Source: Amyloporia xantha
Lineage: Eukaryota; Basidiomycota; Agaricomycetes; Polyporales; Adustoporiaceae
Direction: 5' to 3'
Length of the DNA: 64,000 bases
NCBI GenBank assembly: GCA_036971615.1
Contig: JAYKKR010000012.1
Span: 992,001-1,056,000, forward strand
The position numbers were made by a program, and so were the translations under genes. Positions within the stretch are counted from its first letter, which is position 1; each line of letters starts with the position of its first letter. The notes below the pieces were generated by a model. The model was not told the DNA's origin. It made no database searches and was given only the letters and a program-made list of their open reading frames with translations. Positions 23,450 through 34,678 of the stretch are shown one piece after another.

Positions 23450-25190
23450 ATGTTCTCATTCTTCCGGGGAACAAAGTGAACCCATAGGACCCCATCTATT
23501 CCTCTGACTGGCGTGCGGGCGCCTCCTCCCGGCGGAAGGTTCTGACCAATTGGGCGAAACAAGCGAGAAGAGGAAGGCCAGGCCCGGAACAGGGGGCTGG
23601 GAATGCAGGCGATTCAGACGCGTTCAGGACGAGATCCATCGGCTGCGGCAGCTGGCCGTGATGGAGGGCAAGTATTTCTTCGATGTGCACCGTCCAAGGT
23701 TCGTGGAACTCCCCTTCACCACGACACGCCCTCTAGGTCGACTCGTCGCGCAGCGCCTGCCCAAATCTGCACCATGGAGACTTGTGAGCGTTCCGAGCGA
23801 ATCGAACAGGTCAGTCGCGTCACCGTCAGCGCACCGCATACGGCGCTCACGCGTCCCGCAGATCTTTCAGCGTGTCGAAGAGGAGACAGAGCGGCGCGCT
23901 AGGGCCCAGGCGCTGGCGGAGGCGGAGGTCCTCGCGCGTTCACATTCCCAGACCGCGGGCAATGGGAGTGCCTCGCCATCCACGCCGTCGACGACGGCAG
24001 TGACACGTCTTCCGCAGGAACGCAGGAGAGGTAGCGTGTCGGTGTCTAGGTTCGGACAGGTGAGTGACAGGTCTCGTGTGTTCCTTCTAAGGAATGGTCA
24101 TGAGTGGAACGCGCTCTTTCTCCGCGTGCATGTGCTGGTCCGACAGTGCTCTCTATTGTCTCGGGCCCGAGGACGGCTTAGTAGACGGGAAGCGAGACGA
24201 TATATCTGACGCGCGGTCCGTGGGCTAGTGTTGCTGAGACGGAAGGTGACCTTGAGTCAAGGCGCGCCTTGACTTGCCAGCACGAGATCTTGGCTATGAG
24301 GTGCCTTGGACTGGGTGAAGGCTACGTTGATGAACCTTGGGCAGTCCAAGGCAGCTACTCCGTGGCCTTGAGTCACTGTTACATTACCCGGTAACACTAC
24401 TAAATCCAAATGCCAAATGCCGTCTGGCCGAAGGCGTTATTCGGACTGAATTAAATGCCTTGGGTTGTCTTCGCACGCCACATTCGCTCGTTCTTTGGCT
24501 AACTATGGTCCATAGAGCACGGACCCTTCAACAGACGGCTTGAGCAAGCTATCTGACGCACCGGCCCCTGTAGCATCGTACGTCGTACGAAAGCCGACAT
24601 TCTACCAAGCGCAAGTACATGTGAGTCCTCCCTCTGCCATTCTCTTTCCTCATCTGAACAGCTTCTCTCGAGCCAGGCAAGTAGCGCCGACTCTCTCGCC
24701 TCCCTCCCTGCCTCCTCCAGCCTCGACCCGTCCGCGCTCTCTGCCCACCACGATGTGCCCGACGAGACGCAAGTCGTCCAGATGGCGACGTTCGCGGGGC
24801 GGCAGTCGCTCAGCAAGGCGTTCAGCCGGCGTCTCTCGCGGAGCAAGACACGCTCGCGCGACGTGCTCGTGAACAATGGTGGCGCGGGGCTTATGATCGG
24901 GGTGAAGGTGGAGGAAGCTACGGTGAACGTCGATGCCGAGAGTGAGAGGGAGGAGGGGCAGGTGGGGAGGGCGAGAGGGAGAGGAGGGAAAGGCAGGCCG
25001 CTCGCGCGCGGGGACGACCGTGGCGTTTGCGCAGGGGACCCTGAAGGCGAAGGAGAGTCGGGTGAGCATGGGCGGATGCACGGAAAAGGAGAAGGGGTGG
25101 AGGGGGAAGGCGAAAGAGCTGACGATGAAGCTGCGGAGACGGAGTATAGGCACGATTGGCGGTGCCGGTGCGGGGGCGGGGACGCGGTGA
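23450..25190 (+). CDS. conserved basidiomycete protein of unknown function (MFSFFR family)
   Basis: Starts MFSFFRGTK at 23450. Later exons hold QDEIHRLRQLAVMEGKYFF, QIFQRVEEETERRARAQAL and RRGSVSVSRFGQ (to about 24060), then YVVRKPTFYQAQVH, then SSADSLASLPA...QVVQMATFAGRQSLSKAFSR with a basic RRLSRSKTRSR, and finally TTVAFAQGTLKAKESR ending at 25190. The order of these blocks matches a mushroom protein that I recall as repeatedly annotated 'hypothetical'. The second to third block is joined by an intron ending at 24677. The frame changes near 24980-25015 in a G-rich run, either by an unseen intron or by miscalled bases. A phosphorylatable basic/Ser-rich scaffold is all that can be suggested. 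Confidence 0.6.
24255..24274. other. 20-bp perfect palindrome plus a nearby inverted repeat
   Basis: AGTCAAGGCGCGCCTTGACT is its own reverse complement. Forty bases on, TGCCTTGGACTG (24302-24313) and CAGTCCAAGGCA (24342-24353) form a 12-bp stem. Both lie between exon blocks of the surrounding gene and share the element CCTTG(A/G), so they may be the remains of a small inverted-repeat transposon in an intron. Confidence 0.7.
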
Positions 25191-25712
25191 CTGTGAAGAA
25201 GTCCAGGCGCACCAAAATTCTCTGCTGTTGGCCAGGGGCCGCGTTTCTTCTCTCTCTTTCTCTCTGCTCGTCGGATGTGGTGCCTGCGGGTTTGCATTTG
25301 GTCTCGTTTATCTCGCCACCTCTCATCTCGTCGCTGTTCATCTCCTGTCGCATATGGTCTCGCCTCGCATTCTCCATGTCGCTTGCATCTATCGCCCCTC
25401 ATTGCTTGTTCCTCACTCTCGCATCTAGTCACCGTCATCGTTCGTGCACGTCCATGGTCCATACTGTTTTCGTTATCGTTTGTGCTGCATATCATTCTAG
25501 CTTGATGCTCGTTTCATTCATCTCGTCGAAGTCGACTTTCAATACTCAGTACTCATCATGCATTATCCAATACTCGTGCTGGACATCTCCGTACTGGCAC
25601 AGAATTGTAGTACGTGAAGCAATAGTTTGAGTGAGATTCGACTGACTTTACCTTCCAGGCTGAGCCATCTAGCCTGAACACTTGAGCTTCGTTGATCAGT
25701 GTCAAATTGCTA
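25191..25712. other. intergenic, before the MITE
   Basis: 3' UTR-like, C/T-rich DNA after the preceding gene. The long open frames over it on both strands are continuation of the GC-rich coding region and show no family-like feature. Confidence 0.4.
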
Positions 25713-26120
25713 TCAGTGGACCTGGGTTTATAACGGTTTCTGGTTTTCGGCCTGGGTCTCCACATTTACCCCACATTCAGAGGTGACAGATGTTTCTGTG
25801 CATCTCCGTCTGCTCTACAATCCTAGCTAAAAATAACGATACGATATGTTGTTGTACTCTCCTCGGAGCTGTTCCGGCGCGACATATCTGGCCCGATGTG
25901 TCGATCTATAGCGAATTTCGAGGCTCATGGGTGTAAAACGCGACTTGCGCAACGTCCTGTTTTTTCCTCAGCACGAAATCGCAAAATCTGAGTCGACAGT
26001 CTTTTTCAAAATGCTCTAAAATAAGAGCTTCAAACCAAATTTTATGCTTATTGGATGGTTGCGGAAGGAGGCAGAGCCAACTTATAGACACCGTCTCAAT
26101 TATAAACCCAGGTCCACTGA
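25713..26120. mobile_element. 408-bp MITE, Tc1/mariner (pogo-like) type
   Basis: Terminal inverted repeats of about 22 bp, TCAGTGGACCTGGGTTTATA at the left and its reverse complement at the right, are perfect. The element is bordered by TA at 25711-25712 and 26121-26122, the target duplication of Tc1/mariner elements, and ends of the form CAGTGGACCTnGG are seen in fungal pogo/Fot relatives. It has no transposase frame. Confidence 0.8.
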
Positions 26121-26122
26121 TA

Positions 26123-26660
26123 GTACATCTACCTTAGTCTCCAATAAGGATAAAGAGTAGCACGGGAGGTTTATAGACCTGAAAATACACTCCAATATCC
26201 ACCTGCCCCCTCCATGCACGTACTTGTGACGCCTAGTTTGTTGTGCGCCTCTCCGGTTCATGCTGTGATTTATGTTTAGCGACAAGCAGAGCTTTAATTC
26301 GTCTTTTATTGTTCCCAGTTTTGGAAGGGAAGTTTAACGCGCTCCGCACGCCAAGAATACGATCGAGCACGATCGACATTGACAATTTCTCTATACTTGT
26401 TGTTCTCCTTCGACCTCTTTGTACTAGTCTCCTTGCGAACTCATAGGATAGATATCTTTTAATCTCTCGCATGATGGATCTAAAGCCACTGCGAAGCAGA
26501 CAGCGTGGACGGTATGTGCGACGAGCATAGACAGAACCATTTCCGTATATAGTAATGAGCCTTCCAAATTCGTATGTTACTTTCTTTCCTGTCATGTTCG
26601 GGTGCGTTCTCGGCGTGTTACTTCTATTCGTGATGTCATGGCCAGTGGCTGCAAGCTCAG
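26123..26660. other. gene-poor stretch after the MITE
   Basis: A 156-codon basic frame on the minus strand (26233-26703) has no recognisable domain and overlaps the putative promoter below; I do not call it a gene. Confidence 0.35.
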
Positions 26661-26661
26661 G

Positions 26662-26670
26662 TATATATAA
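26662..26670 (+). promoter_or_regulatory. TATA box up to the proline-rich gene
   Basis: TATATATAA followed by GGG, 190 bp upstream of the ATG at 26861. It is the best TATA match in this interval. Confidence 0.45.
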
Positions 26671-26860
26671 GGGCGCCCTTCCGCCTTCGAAGGGAGCATC
26701 CAACTTTCCCCCACTTTTCTCTGAGCCTCTCCCCGGACTTCGTTACTCGCGCGATCGGGTTGTTCGCGTCGCCCTCTCACAACGGAGCCATGGATGGAGT
26801 ATGAAAGACGCGCCCAATTAGCGACGGGGACGCTTTCTTTTCCGAATCACCAATCTACTG

Positions 26861-29800
26861 ATGTCTCCCCCGCTGCGTGCCTTAAGAGACACGACCACCG
26901 ACGAACGCGCATCATGCGATAATGCTCACATGAACCTCCTCGAGTTGGGTGCCTCCCCCCTCGACAACCGACGAGAAAGCATTTCGCATTATCTACTTGA
27001 ATCCAACATTTCGCCGCCCTCTGAGTCAGCGTCGTCGACGGAAAGATTTCGTCCATGATGGACTTTACTATTGTGAGCTGCTTATCGTCTCCATGCTGAG
27101 TGCCGGCGCACGTTTCAAACCAACTCGGTTCGTCTCGGGATGGCCGGCGTGCGGATCAGGCGCCCTGACGGAACAGGTACGAGCCAACCATTTACCAGGG
27201 CGCTTCCATTCCATTGATATCGGTGTCCGGCACCGGCGATCACCAGCGACTCAGACGAGTGCTCCTTCACAAAAGAGACACCCATGTCAATCTCCTCGTC
27301 GCTGTCGCCAACAGCGGCTCTCCACACTGACCAGTGAGCACGGGTAAGGTCCACCTACTGCCCTCTCATCTCTGCCCTTGTCCCTTTGTATCTCAAGAAG
27401 CACTTCAACTTGCTTGACCGCAGTATCACAGAGGCAGTGCCTTCTGCCGCTCATCTTTGCCTCAAGCTATCTCAAATATCCTTCGTTCGAAGGATATACA
27501 GGAGGTACGACTAAGCCTCCCATCTGCCTCAATGTTGGCCGTGCTATCGTACTGATATGGACACATACATCCAGCGCTGTACATAGCCCGTCTTTCGTTG
27601 TAGCCCATCTCATCATCTGCCTTTCCTCTCGTCTACGTCCTGCCCCTTGTATCCCGGCTTCTTGAATATCTGTACAATGACACGCCCTGCCACTCCCTTC
27701 AACTTTTCCCCGCTCTCCGTAGCTCACGAAGTACGTTCGTCTCATTGTCACCGTCCTTGCCATCAACTATAATCTCTGTTACTGATGTCCCCCGCTGATC
27801 CTGTCCCGTACACAGGTCGAGCAAATCCCCACTTCTCCGTCGACCCCTGCCCCTCACTCTCCCTGGCTCAATGGCTCGTCTGCGTCTGCATCCATCCTCG
27901 ATCTCGGGGAGGACTCGGAACACGGAGACAACGAGGAAGGATTGCAACACACCCACGACATGGTGTTCCCCGCCGCGCTCGCCTCGGACATATCGCTTCC
28001 CCTGCCAGCGGCTGGTCTGTCCCACCACTCGGCATCGGACTCAATGCTATCCCTCCCGCCTGCGTACAACCTCTGTCCTTCCTCTCCGCCTTACACGCCC
28101 AGTGGACTTGCTGAGCCGCCGATACGCATGCACATGCGGGACGAGTCGCTGCCCACGATCCCGGACTTCGAATCTGTCGCCGAGCTCAGCCGTGCCGTCC
28201 ACCCCAATGCTGCACTGGCAGCATACATGAATCCCACCGACGAAGACGTGGACGACGAGGTTACGCTCCACGACTCCCTTGCACCGCCGCCTGTTGGGTC
28301 CACGGTCCTCGCTGGATGCGCGGACATCGCTGAGCATGCGTATGCTGGCCAGGATGCCGTGCGCCCCCGCCTCAGCATCGCGCTTGGCATGGACCGCAGC
28401 TTGTCGCCGTTCCTCCCGCTGTTTGACCTGTCGTGCCTGGATGCGCTCGACTCGCTGCTGCTATCGAGCCCGACGGACTCGTGGGCGGATGTGTGCTATG
28501 CAGCGAGCGTAGTCGATCGAGGGGAGGAGGGACCGCTGGCAAAGGAAATGGAGAAGGAGAAGGAGGAGAGGACGGAGACCCGCGTGCCATCCCCGCGTAC
28601 CGTAGCTGAGATTGTCGAAGTGCGCCGTGCGCCGACCTCACCGCGCCCGCTGCCAATACCTGTGGACCCGTCCTCGCCCCGGCCACTGCCGTTACCTGAT
28701 GCTGTCTCACCCCGTTCACTACCATCTAATCCTTTGTCCTACCGACCATTGTCCACCGATCCTTCTTCCCCTCGGGCGTCCCCTTTCGCCTCGGTACCAA
28801 TTCGACCGCTCCCCACCAGTCCGACCTCGCCTAGACCACTCCCTGCAGACCCGACCTCCCCCCGACCGCTCCCCTCTGTGCTGACCTCGCCCGCCCTCCG
28901 TCCGCTGCCGCTCTCGCCCTGCCCGTTCCTCGTTAATTCGACTTCCCCCACTCTCCGCCCCTTGCCAACACCAGTCACCTCGTCTATCATCCGGCCTCTT
29001 CCCATGCCGCCCTCACATGCAAAATCTGTCTCCACTGCAAGCTCCACGTTAGTTTCGCAATTCGCCATGTCCGTCCCCTCCACGAGCTTTTCCTCTGATG
29101 ATGACGACGAGCACGACACCGACGCATCGTCTTATCCCTCCACGTCCACGTCGCCCGAGCCCTCGCGTGGCCGTTTGAGTCCGCCATTCGGCGCAGACCC
29201 AATCATTGCGTCGGACCTCGGGTTGTCCCTGGGTCTAGATGCTGATGCGGAGGTGGGGCTCGGATTTGGGGCGTCGCCACGGATGAGGAGACGGACAGTG
29301 CTTCTGTCGAGGTGGGAGGAAATTCCGGAGGACGAACGCGGACTGTATGTGGAGGAGAAGATGGGCGGTGATGAGCGTGATGCAATTAACGGCGAGGTGC
29401 GGAGGTCGCGGGAGATGTGGGTGAGGGTCGCGCATATCGCGGACGATTATGAGAATGACCTTGAAAATGAGGACGGAAAAGAGGTTGAGAACGCGAGGTA
29501 CGAGGAGCCTCCCCCGGGTACTTGTAAGGTGTTTGGACGGCGTGTTCGCTGTGTGAGTCTACATTTCCCTTCTTACCCACTGTTCCCCTGCAGCTCCTTT
29601 CCCTGTCATGTGTGCTTGACTGCCCTTCTTGGATGGATACTGACCTCTCCGTTCCCCAGCCCCACCTTGCCGCCATGGCTTTTGCGTGCTCCGATACATC
29701 CGGGCCATGCATGTTCTCGCGTGCCCCGCCCGATCCGACGCTCTCGATCCACTGTTCCCCGCGCTGGGAGGACGATACACAGAAGGATGTGCCGGAGCGC

Positions 29801-29884
29801 GGCCTATTCAAGGCGTCGACAAGGGTGATTGGGATCCTGAGGGGCTGGGTGCTGAGGGGCCCGGGTCGTGCAGGTGTGAGATAG
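26861..29884 (+). CDS. proline/serine-rich protein of unknown function
   Basis: The secure core is exons 27677-27730, 27816-29552 and 29660-29884 (introns of 85 and 107 nt). A further upstream exon at 26861-27058 (MSPPLRALRDTTTDERAS, NLLELGASPLDNRRES) reads as coding and probably belongs to the same gene through exons between 27.1 and 27.4 kb that I cannot fix. The middle holds more than ten SPRPLP/SPxLRPLP repeats (about 28650-29000), a proline-rich pattern typical of SH3-domain ligands, then an acidic run (SSDDDDEHDTD) and a conserved charged part (RWEEIPEDERGLYVEEKM, CKVFGRRVRC). The frame of the last exon is uncertain. No known domain; possible scaffold or signalling adaptor is inference. 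Confidence 0.6.
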
Positions 29885-31110
29885 TCTCCGCATGATTTGG
29901 TTATGTGCTGTCCGCGGTGGTCCCGTTCGCCTTAACCGCGGTGGAAGACTCCTCCACTTTCGAAGGGTGGTGCGCCAGATGTCTGAACACAAGATGATCT
30001 CGAGCTCAAGATTTATTCACTATATAACCATCTGTCTCATCTATTTTGCTTGCTTGCTGAACACTAAGCAGCTTACCGCCGACCACTGTCATTCCTTACA
30101 TCCTTCGCGTTACGCCTGCCCGATTTGGCTTTTGCAATGGCTGTCGAGACAGGTGTATTTTTCATTCGATCTCACATCAACCCAACCCTCCTTCCCGTTC
30201 GGATTCTCTAGTTCTCTAAATTTTCAACGTGCTCGGCAGTCGCTTGTCTCGTGCTCGCAGCGCCCGTCCTATGTTCTGTCCCTGTTTTCTCTAGCAGACT
30301 CATTCCCCTGACATGTATAATTAACCACCTAGCATGCCTGCCACCGTCCCGATCTCTGGAAGGTCGGCACTGTAGACTCGCGCGGAACATTACTACGTTA
30401 CCGTACGAATCTTTTCTAGGTCTCGGAAATGTATAATACGGAGGTGTCTATATATATAGGCTTGACATTGGTCTGCCCTGGCCAGTATTGAATTTACGTT
30501 GCTCGGCGTATATCCATGGACTGCTGCCGTCGTTTCTGTTTTGGAAGTGCACAATATGGTTGATGGAATAAGGTGAATAGACATGAACATCGTAGGAGAC
30601 CTGCGTCCAGGGCTAGTCACGATGAATTGAGTACATCAGCTGTCGAGCGTAGTTGGAGGAGTTTTGAACTGCACGGCATCGGATCGTGTAGGTATCTTGG
30701 GCGATCCAGGATAGTGGCAAATTGAGACGATCGCGCATACTGGTTAGTTACAATTGACGCGACAGAGAAGCTATAATGATTACATACGGCAATCATAAGT
30801 CGTACATGAGCAGGCAGAACTGTACAGATGAGCGGGGATAGCGAGCAGTTGGTGATAGCAAGGATATAGCGTGTACAAAGCAAGAGGAAACGACGACGAG
30901 AACGGAACATCCATCTACACTGGTTTGAGACATTGAGCGATCGGGCATTTTTTTACAGTATAGAGTTGCTAGAGTTGGGGTGGATATGGTGCCAGTGCGA
31001 GTCTGAGGCAGCGCCTGCGTCACAAACGGGCGGCGTATAGTCGTTGTATACGGCACACGTGCATGAGAATGGCGCGCACTGGCATGTGCGATAATAGTCG
31101 TCCGGGTCCT
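29885..31110. other. intergenic
   Basis: 3' UTR-like sequence and AT-rich DNA, including TATATATATAGG near 30449. No supported gene on either strand. Confidence 0.45.
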
Positions 31111-31194
31111 TATATTCGTCCGTGGTGGGATTATATTCGTCCGTGGTGGGATTATATTCGTCCGTGGCGGGATTATATTCGTCCGTGGCGGGAT
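31111..31194. repeat. 21-bp minisatellite, four units
   Basis: Four perfect-length units of TATATTCGTCCGTGGTGGGAT; units 1-2 have GGTGG and units 3-4 GGCGG. The unit is a multiple of three and is open in frame (DYIRPWW/DYIRPWR on plus, IPPRTNI on minus), but neither frame looks like a gene. Confidence 0.9.
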
Positions 31195-31235
31195 GAGTAT
31201 CCTGCGCATGAATTTCAGAACAACAAGGGCGGTTC

Positions 31236-31924
31236 TCACCTCATAACACGCACCACATGGATTCGGCCATCAGTGGCCGCAGAGGAGGCAGAGCCCTGCA
31301 GCCGTGAGTAGTCCGTCATGACGTGCTTGTACACCCAGCACGGCTCTGCGTTGCAGTTCTGAGCCCATATGAGTATCGTGTTGAGGTCCGGGTTTGGGTA
31401 GTGTTGAAGGGACTGGGTGAGCCACGAGATCTTCTCTCCTGCGGCCGAAATCGACGTCTGGTCTGATACAGGGTAGAGCACAGACGATTCACTCACTGCG
31501 TATGTTCTCCACTACCCTGGCAGCTCTCCGTTGTCTTCGAATCAAGGACTGGTAGTTGAGGTCTGGTCTGTTCGACTCTAAATACCATTCGCAGCCTGGC
31601 AGTCGGCCGATGCGCTCGCGGATCTGTCGCTTTTCATCTGCTGTGGGGTTCAGGACTGTAGTATAAAACTCTGAGAAAGTGGTTGAACAGAGTGGTTTAG
31701 CAGAGCGGTTTACGGCATAATTGCAGCAGACAACCTTGGCGTAGTTGCTTGGCCTTCGCGGACAGACGGCGGCGCGTCTTCAACGATCGTGACGCGGTCA
31801 CATGCTTTTTGAGTTTGCCTGAGAATGCTGAGCGAACTTGCATATCGCAATCGCTGGTCGCTGTGATAGACGGTGGTAAAGAGTGTATATAAAAATCCAC
31901 TCTGCAGGGGAGTATTAAAGACAT
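31236..31924 (-). CDS. small basidiomycete protein of unknown function (copy 2)
   Basis: Homologue of 12348-13111 on the opposite strand. Exon 1 covers about 31924-31735 (RRRLSAKAKQLRQ), exon 2 starts after TTTCTCAG (FYTTVLNPTADEKRQIRERI, RLPGCEWYLESNRPDLNYQ), and exon 3 carries WLTQSLQHYPNPDLNTILIW and AEPCWVYKHV. Intron positions equal those of copy 1 except that the last donor of copy 1 is not conserved, so this copy runs on to a different C-terminus (stop at 31236). Exon 1 start is uncertain. The two copies are clearly diverged in sequence, so the duplication is old and both may still be maintained. Confidence 0.55.
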
Positions 31925-32199
31925 TTTGACATTCTTATGCTCCGTGTGATAGCAGAGCGGCTTCAGTATGTTCTGTATTTCATCAACGGATCAATCATCC
32001 ATAATAGGAAAGTCCCCTTCCATATATGTAATATTCAAGTTATACACTGGTTCACATGATGCCCCGTGTTTTTGTTCTATTACGTGGCGATAAGCACCAC
32101 AGTGGGTGTTCTCAGACGTCAAAGGTTTCTTGTCACTGGCAGTACACTATGGACACGAGGCTTGTCACGTTCCAAGTCATTCAATGACTTCATCATCTC

Positions 32200-32250
32200 A
32201 AAATTGTTCCTTTTGTGCTCGGAAAGTGCGAGCACAAGAGGAGCAATTTC
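32200..32250. other. hairpin (20-bp stem, 7-nt loop), copy 2
   Basis: Arms AATTGTTCCTTTTGTGCTCG and CGAGCACAAGAGGAGCAATT with loop GAAAGTG. In RNA the stem is continuous with two G-U pairs. It lies about 275 bp upstream of copy 2 of the unknown gene, matching the position and inverted orientation of the hairpin at 12073-12123. Confidence 0.85.
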
Positions 32251-32768
32251 TGAGCTTTTGAACTTCCATTGAATATGCTGCTAGCGGCACGGTATACTCG
32301 CGACATTCGCGCCAATGCCGCATCAGTGCGCACTGCGCAGAACCAGAGCCCGAGACTCCCGGCGGGTCCACAAGATCGGCCGCGGATTTAGTGCAAAATT
32401 TACTTCGTCACATTCGGCGTCGACCTGGACCTCGCTCCAGGGGTGAATTTCACAGATGCATTCCAGAACTTTGACGGTTGTCACAACTAATTGTCGAAGA
32501 CCGAGCTCGGGTCGCTGAGGAACACGCAAATTTACTCGTTTTCTGGTTCTCGGTTTCGGTTTCACATTACAATCAGACTACCCGGGTTGTCTGCTTGGTA
32601 TTACAAATCTTTCATCCGATGTACAGCGGTATCTATTATTGACCATCATCTCACACGACGTGGTAGCCCTTCATGGACGGCGAGACTTGCCAGTGACTGA
32701 TTACTTTCTGCGGCGTGATGGACTTCGCGCCACCTACGGGTTACTATTCGAGTGCCATCCTTCTGCGA

Positions 32769-34678
32769 CTACGCCTGAGTCAAAGCGCTCACGGTGCTGA
32801 TGATAGCTATGTATCCTGAAGACCCGTCCGACCGCCCATACCAACTAAGCGACAGTGGCGATGCGCCGTCCGTTCCGGATCCAATTCCGAAATTACGCGG
32901 ACGCTTCACACGGAAGGTCAAGAAGGCACCTCTGCCCTTCGGGTCGACGGAAGCGGTGATCTTACAACGACAATTCCGCGCTAGCGTAAGTCGCCGACAC
33001 CTGCACCTATCTTGGCGGTCTGAGGGGAGCCACTGAGCGGACCCCGCAAGGATGCCGGCACTGAGCTTCACGGCTGTGACGTTCCTGTGGCGGCCCTGAA
33101 CTGCCGGATCCTCGACGTGCTCGGTGACGTGTATCGCCGGCGGGGAAAAGCGTGAAGACGACAGGTCTGAGGCGCCCTCGTACGTCGAGTGTAGCGTAAC
33201 GTGCGCTGAGGAGTTCGAAGCGTCCGCTTTCATGAAAAGCGTGTGATCCACGGGGGCGTCGACGACCGACACGTTCAGAGGGCCGTTAGATGACTGGATG
33301 GCGACGTCATACCCGCCACCCGAGCCGCTCTCGGAAGTGGAATATAGGCTAATGTTGGAGGCGACAGAGCTGCAGAGACGAGAGTTGGCAGTTGGCTAGG
33401 TCTCAGTGATGAAACGCAGAGGTCGAGACTGAAACATACCCGTTGACAGCCTCGACGTTCAGCCTGGCGGGCAACTCGTTGTCATCGCTCAACATACCAA
33501 CGGCGAAGTGCACAGGCGCGTTGGACGTATGCAACCTGAGATGCTTGGATGTGTTGAAGGATCCGCTGATAGGCGCATTCGAGGTCTTCACATCGACCGA
33601 ATGTCCCGCGACGGACTGACGCTATCCTTCAGCCACCGGTTTGACGAGCTGTCCGCGATTCGACTGACCTTCACGTTGACTGGCACATCCGACGTCTGCA
33701 AAAGCAATTTGTGAAATAATACACTATGCGCGATGTCCCCGACGTCATGCCGGAAGTAAGGCATAGCCGTCTCAAGCTTATTCACTGAAAGAGGAGAGCC
33801 GTCCATGGGCTTAGGCAGTTGTACTCTGAGTTCCCATCGGATCTCACGGGATATCGTGCGACCAGTGTGCAGGGCCCTGTGAATGACAAAATGAGTGAAT
33901 AACCATTCTTGTGGTGGACCACGCAGGACATACAAAGATCCCCACACCATACTCGCCCTCTTCCGAATGAAGCAAGCAGGCTTGGGTGAGCGCCCTGAAA
34001 TCGTCTACATCGTTGTAATAGCCCGTGATGTCGACTCGGGCCACATCAGAGGGTGTCTCCGACGAGTCTACGATCTCATGCTGCCGTGGGTGAGAGCCGC
34101 ATTACCCTGAGCAGTGAAGAATAGGACGTCGGCCGACAGTGGGAGTTCGAACGACGCCTGGGCGACATGGCGGAACGGCTCAAGCGGGGTACGGTCCTGC
34201 GGGTCGAGGTTCCACGATGCTGGCTGCAGTATCGGTGATGAGACGGAATGAGGTCGCTGGTGCTCGATCCCTGCCTCCAGTGAGTTCAATTCGCTGAGCA
34301 TCAGTTTGCGGCCTGACAAGTAGGAGTGACGCATACCAAGGACGGAGCCTGCCTCGGTCGGAGGTGAAGGAAGACTAGGAGCAGACCAAGAAACACGAAC
34401 GCGGGCAAGAGTCGCAGCATAGCCGTCATGCGAGGGCGTGCACGCGGCGGTGCAGCGTCCCCGACATATCTACAGGATGAGGGCGGAGTGAGATGAGCAG
34501 CGTGTTTTGTTTTCTCATCTCCTGCACCAGCTGCAACGGTCAGGGAAACCTCGTAGTTGACTTGGTCCATCTCGGCTTCTGAGATCGGAGCACTGGGTTC
34601 GACGTGCTTCTGTGTACGAGTGGGCACAGTCTGCGAGCATCCCACCCGGTTGAGAACTGAGGTAAGCCAATCCTTCAT
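32769..34678 (-). CDS. DUF7330-type surface protein (copy 2)
   Basis: Begins MKDWLTSVLNRVGC at 34678 and so shows the N-terminus missing from copy 1. A single transmembrane helix follows (FVFLGLLLVFLHL), then the beta-repeat region with TSNAPISGSF and TSNAPVHFAV, and VVDAPVDHTLFMKADASNS near the end. An intron after APSL (donor at about 34338) is at the same place as in copy 1. Relative to copy 1 there is a small deletion near 33028: the expected ending VQVSATYASAELSL is intact but in another frame, so the open frame runs on to 32769. The exon-1/exon-2 junction near 34470-34527 is not resolved. Same presumed location as copy 1, anchored at the plasma membrane with a wall-facing domain. Confidence 0.7.

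Noticed and set aside
23603..23902. 99-codon plus-strand frame overlapping the MFSFFR-family gene
   Set aside because: The other frame holds the conserved blocks; this one is its shadow.
24499..25495. Minus-strand frames of 292 and 281 codons
   Set aside because: Antisense shadows of a GC-rich coding region; low-complexity Ser/Pro/Arg products, no splice or family support.
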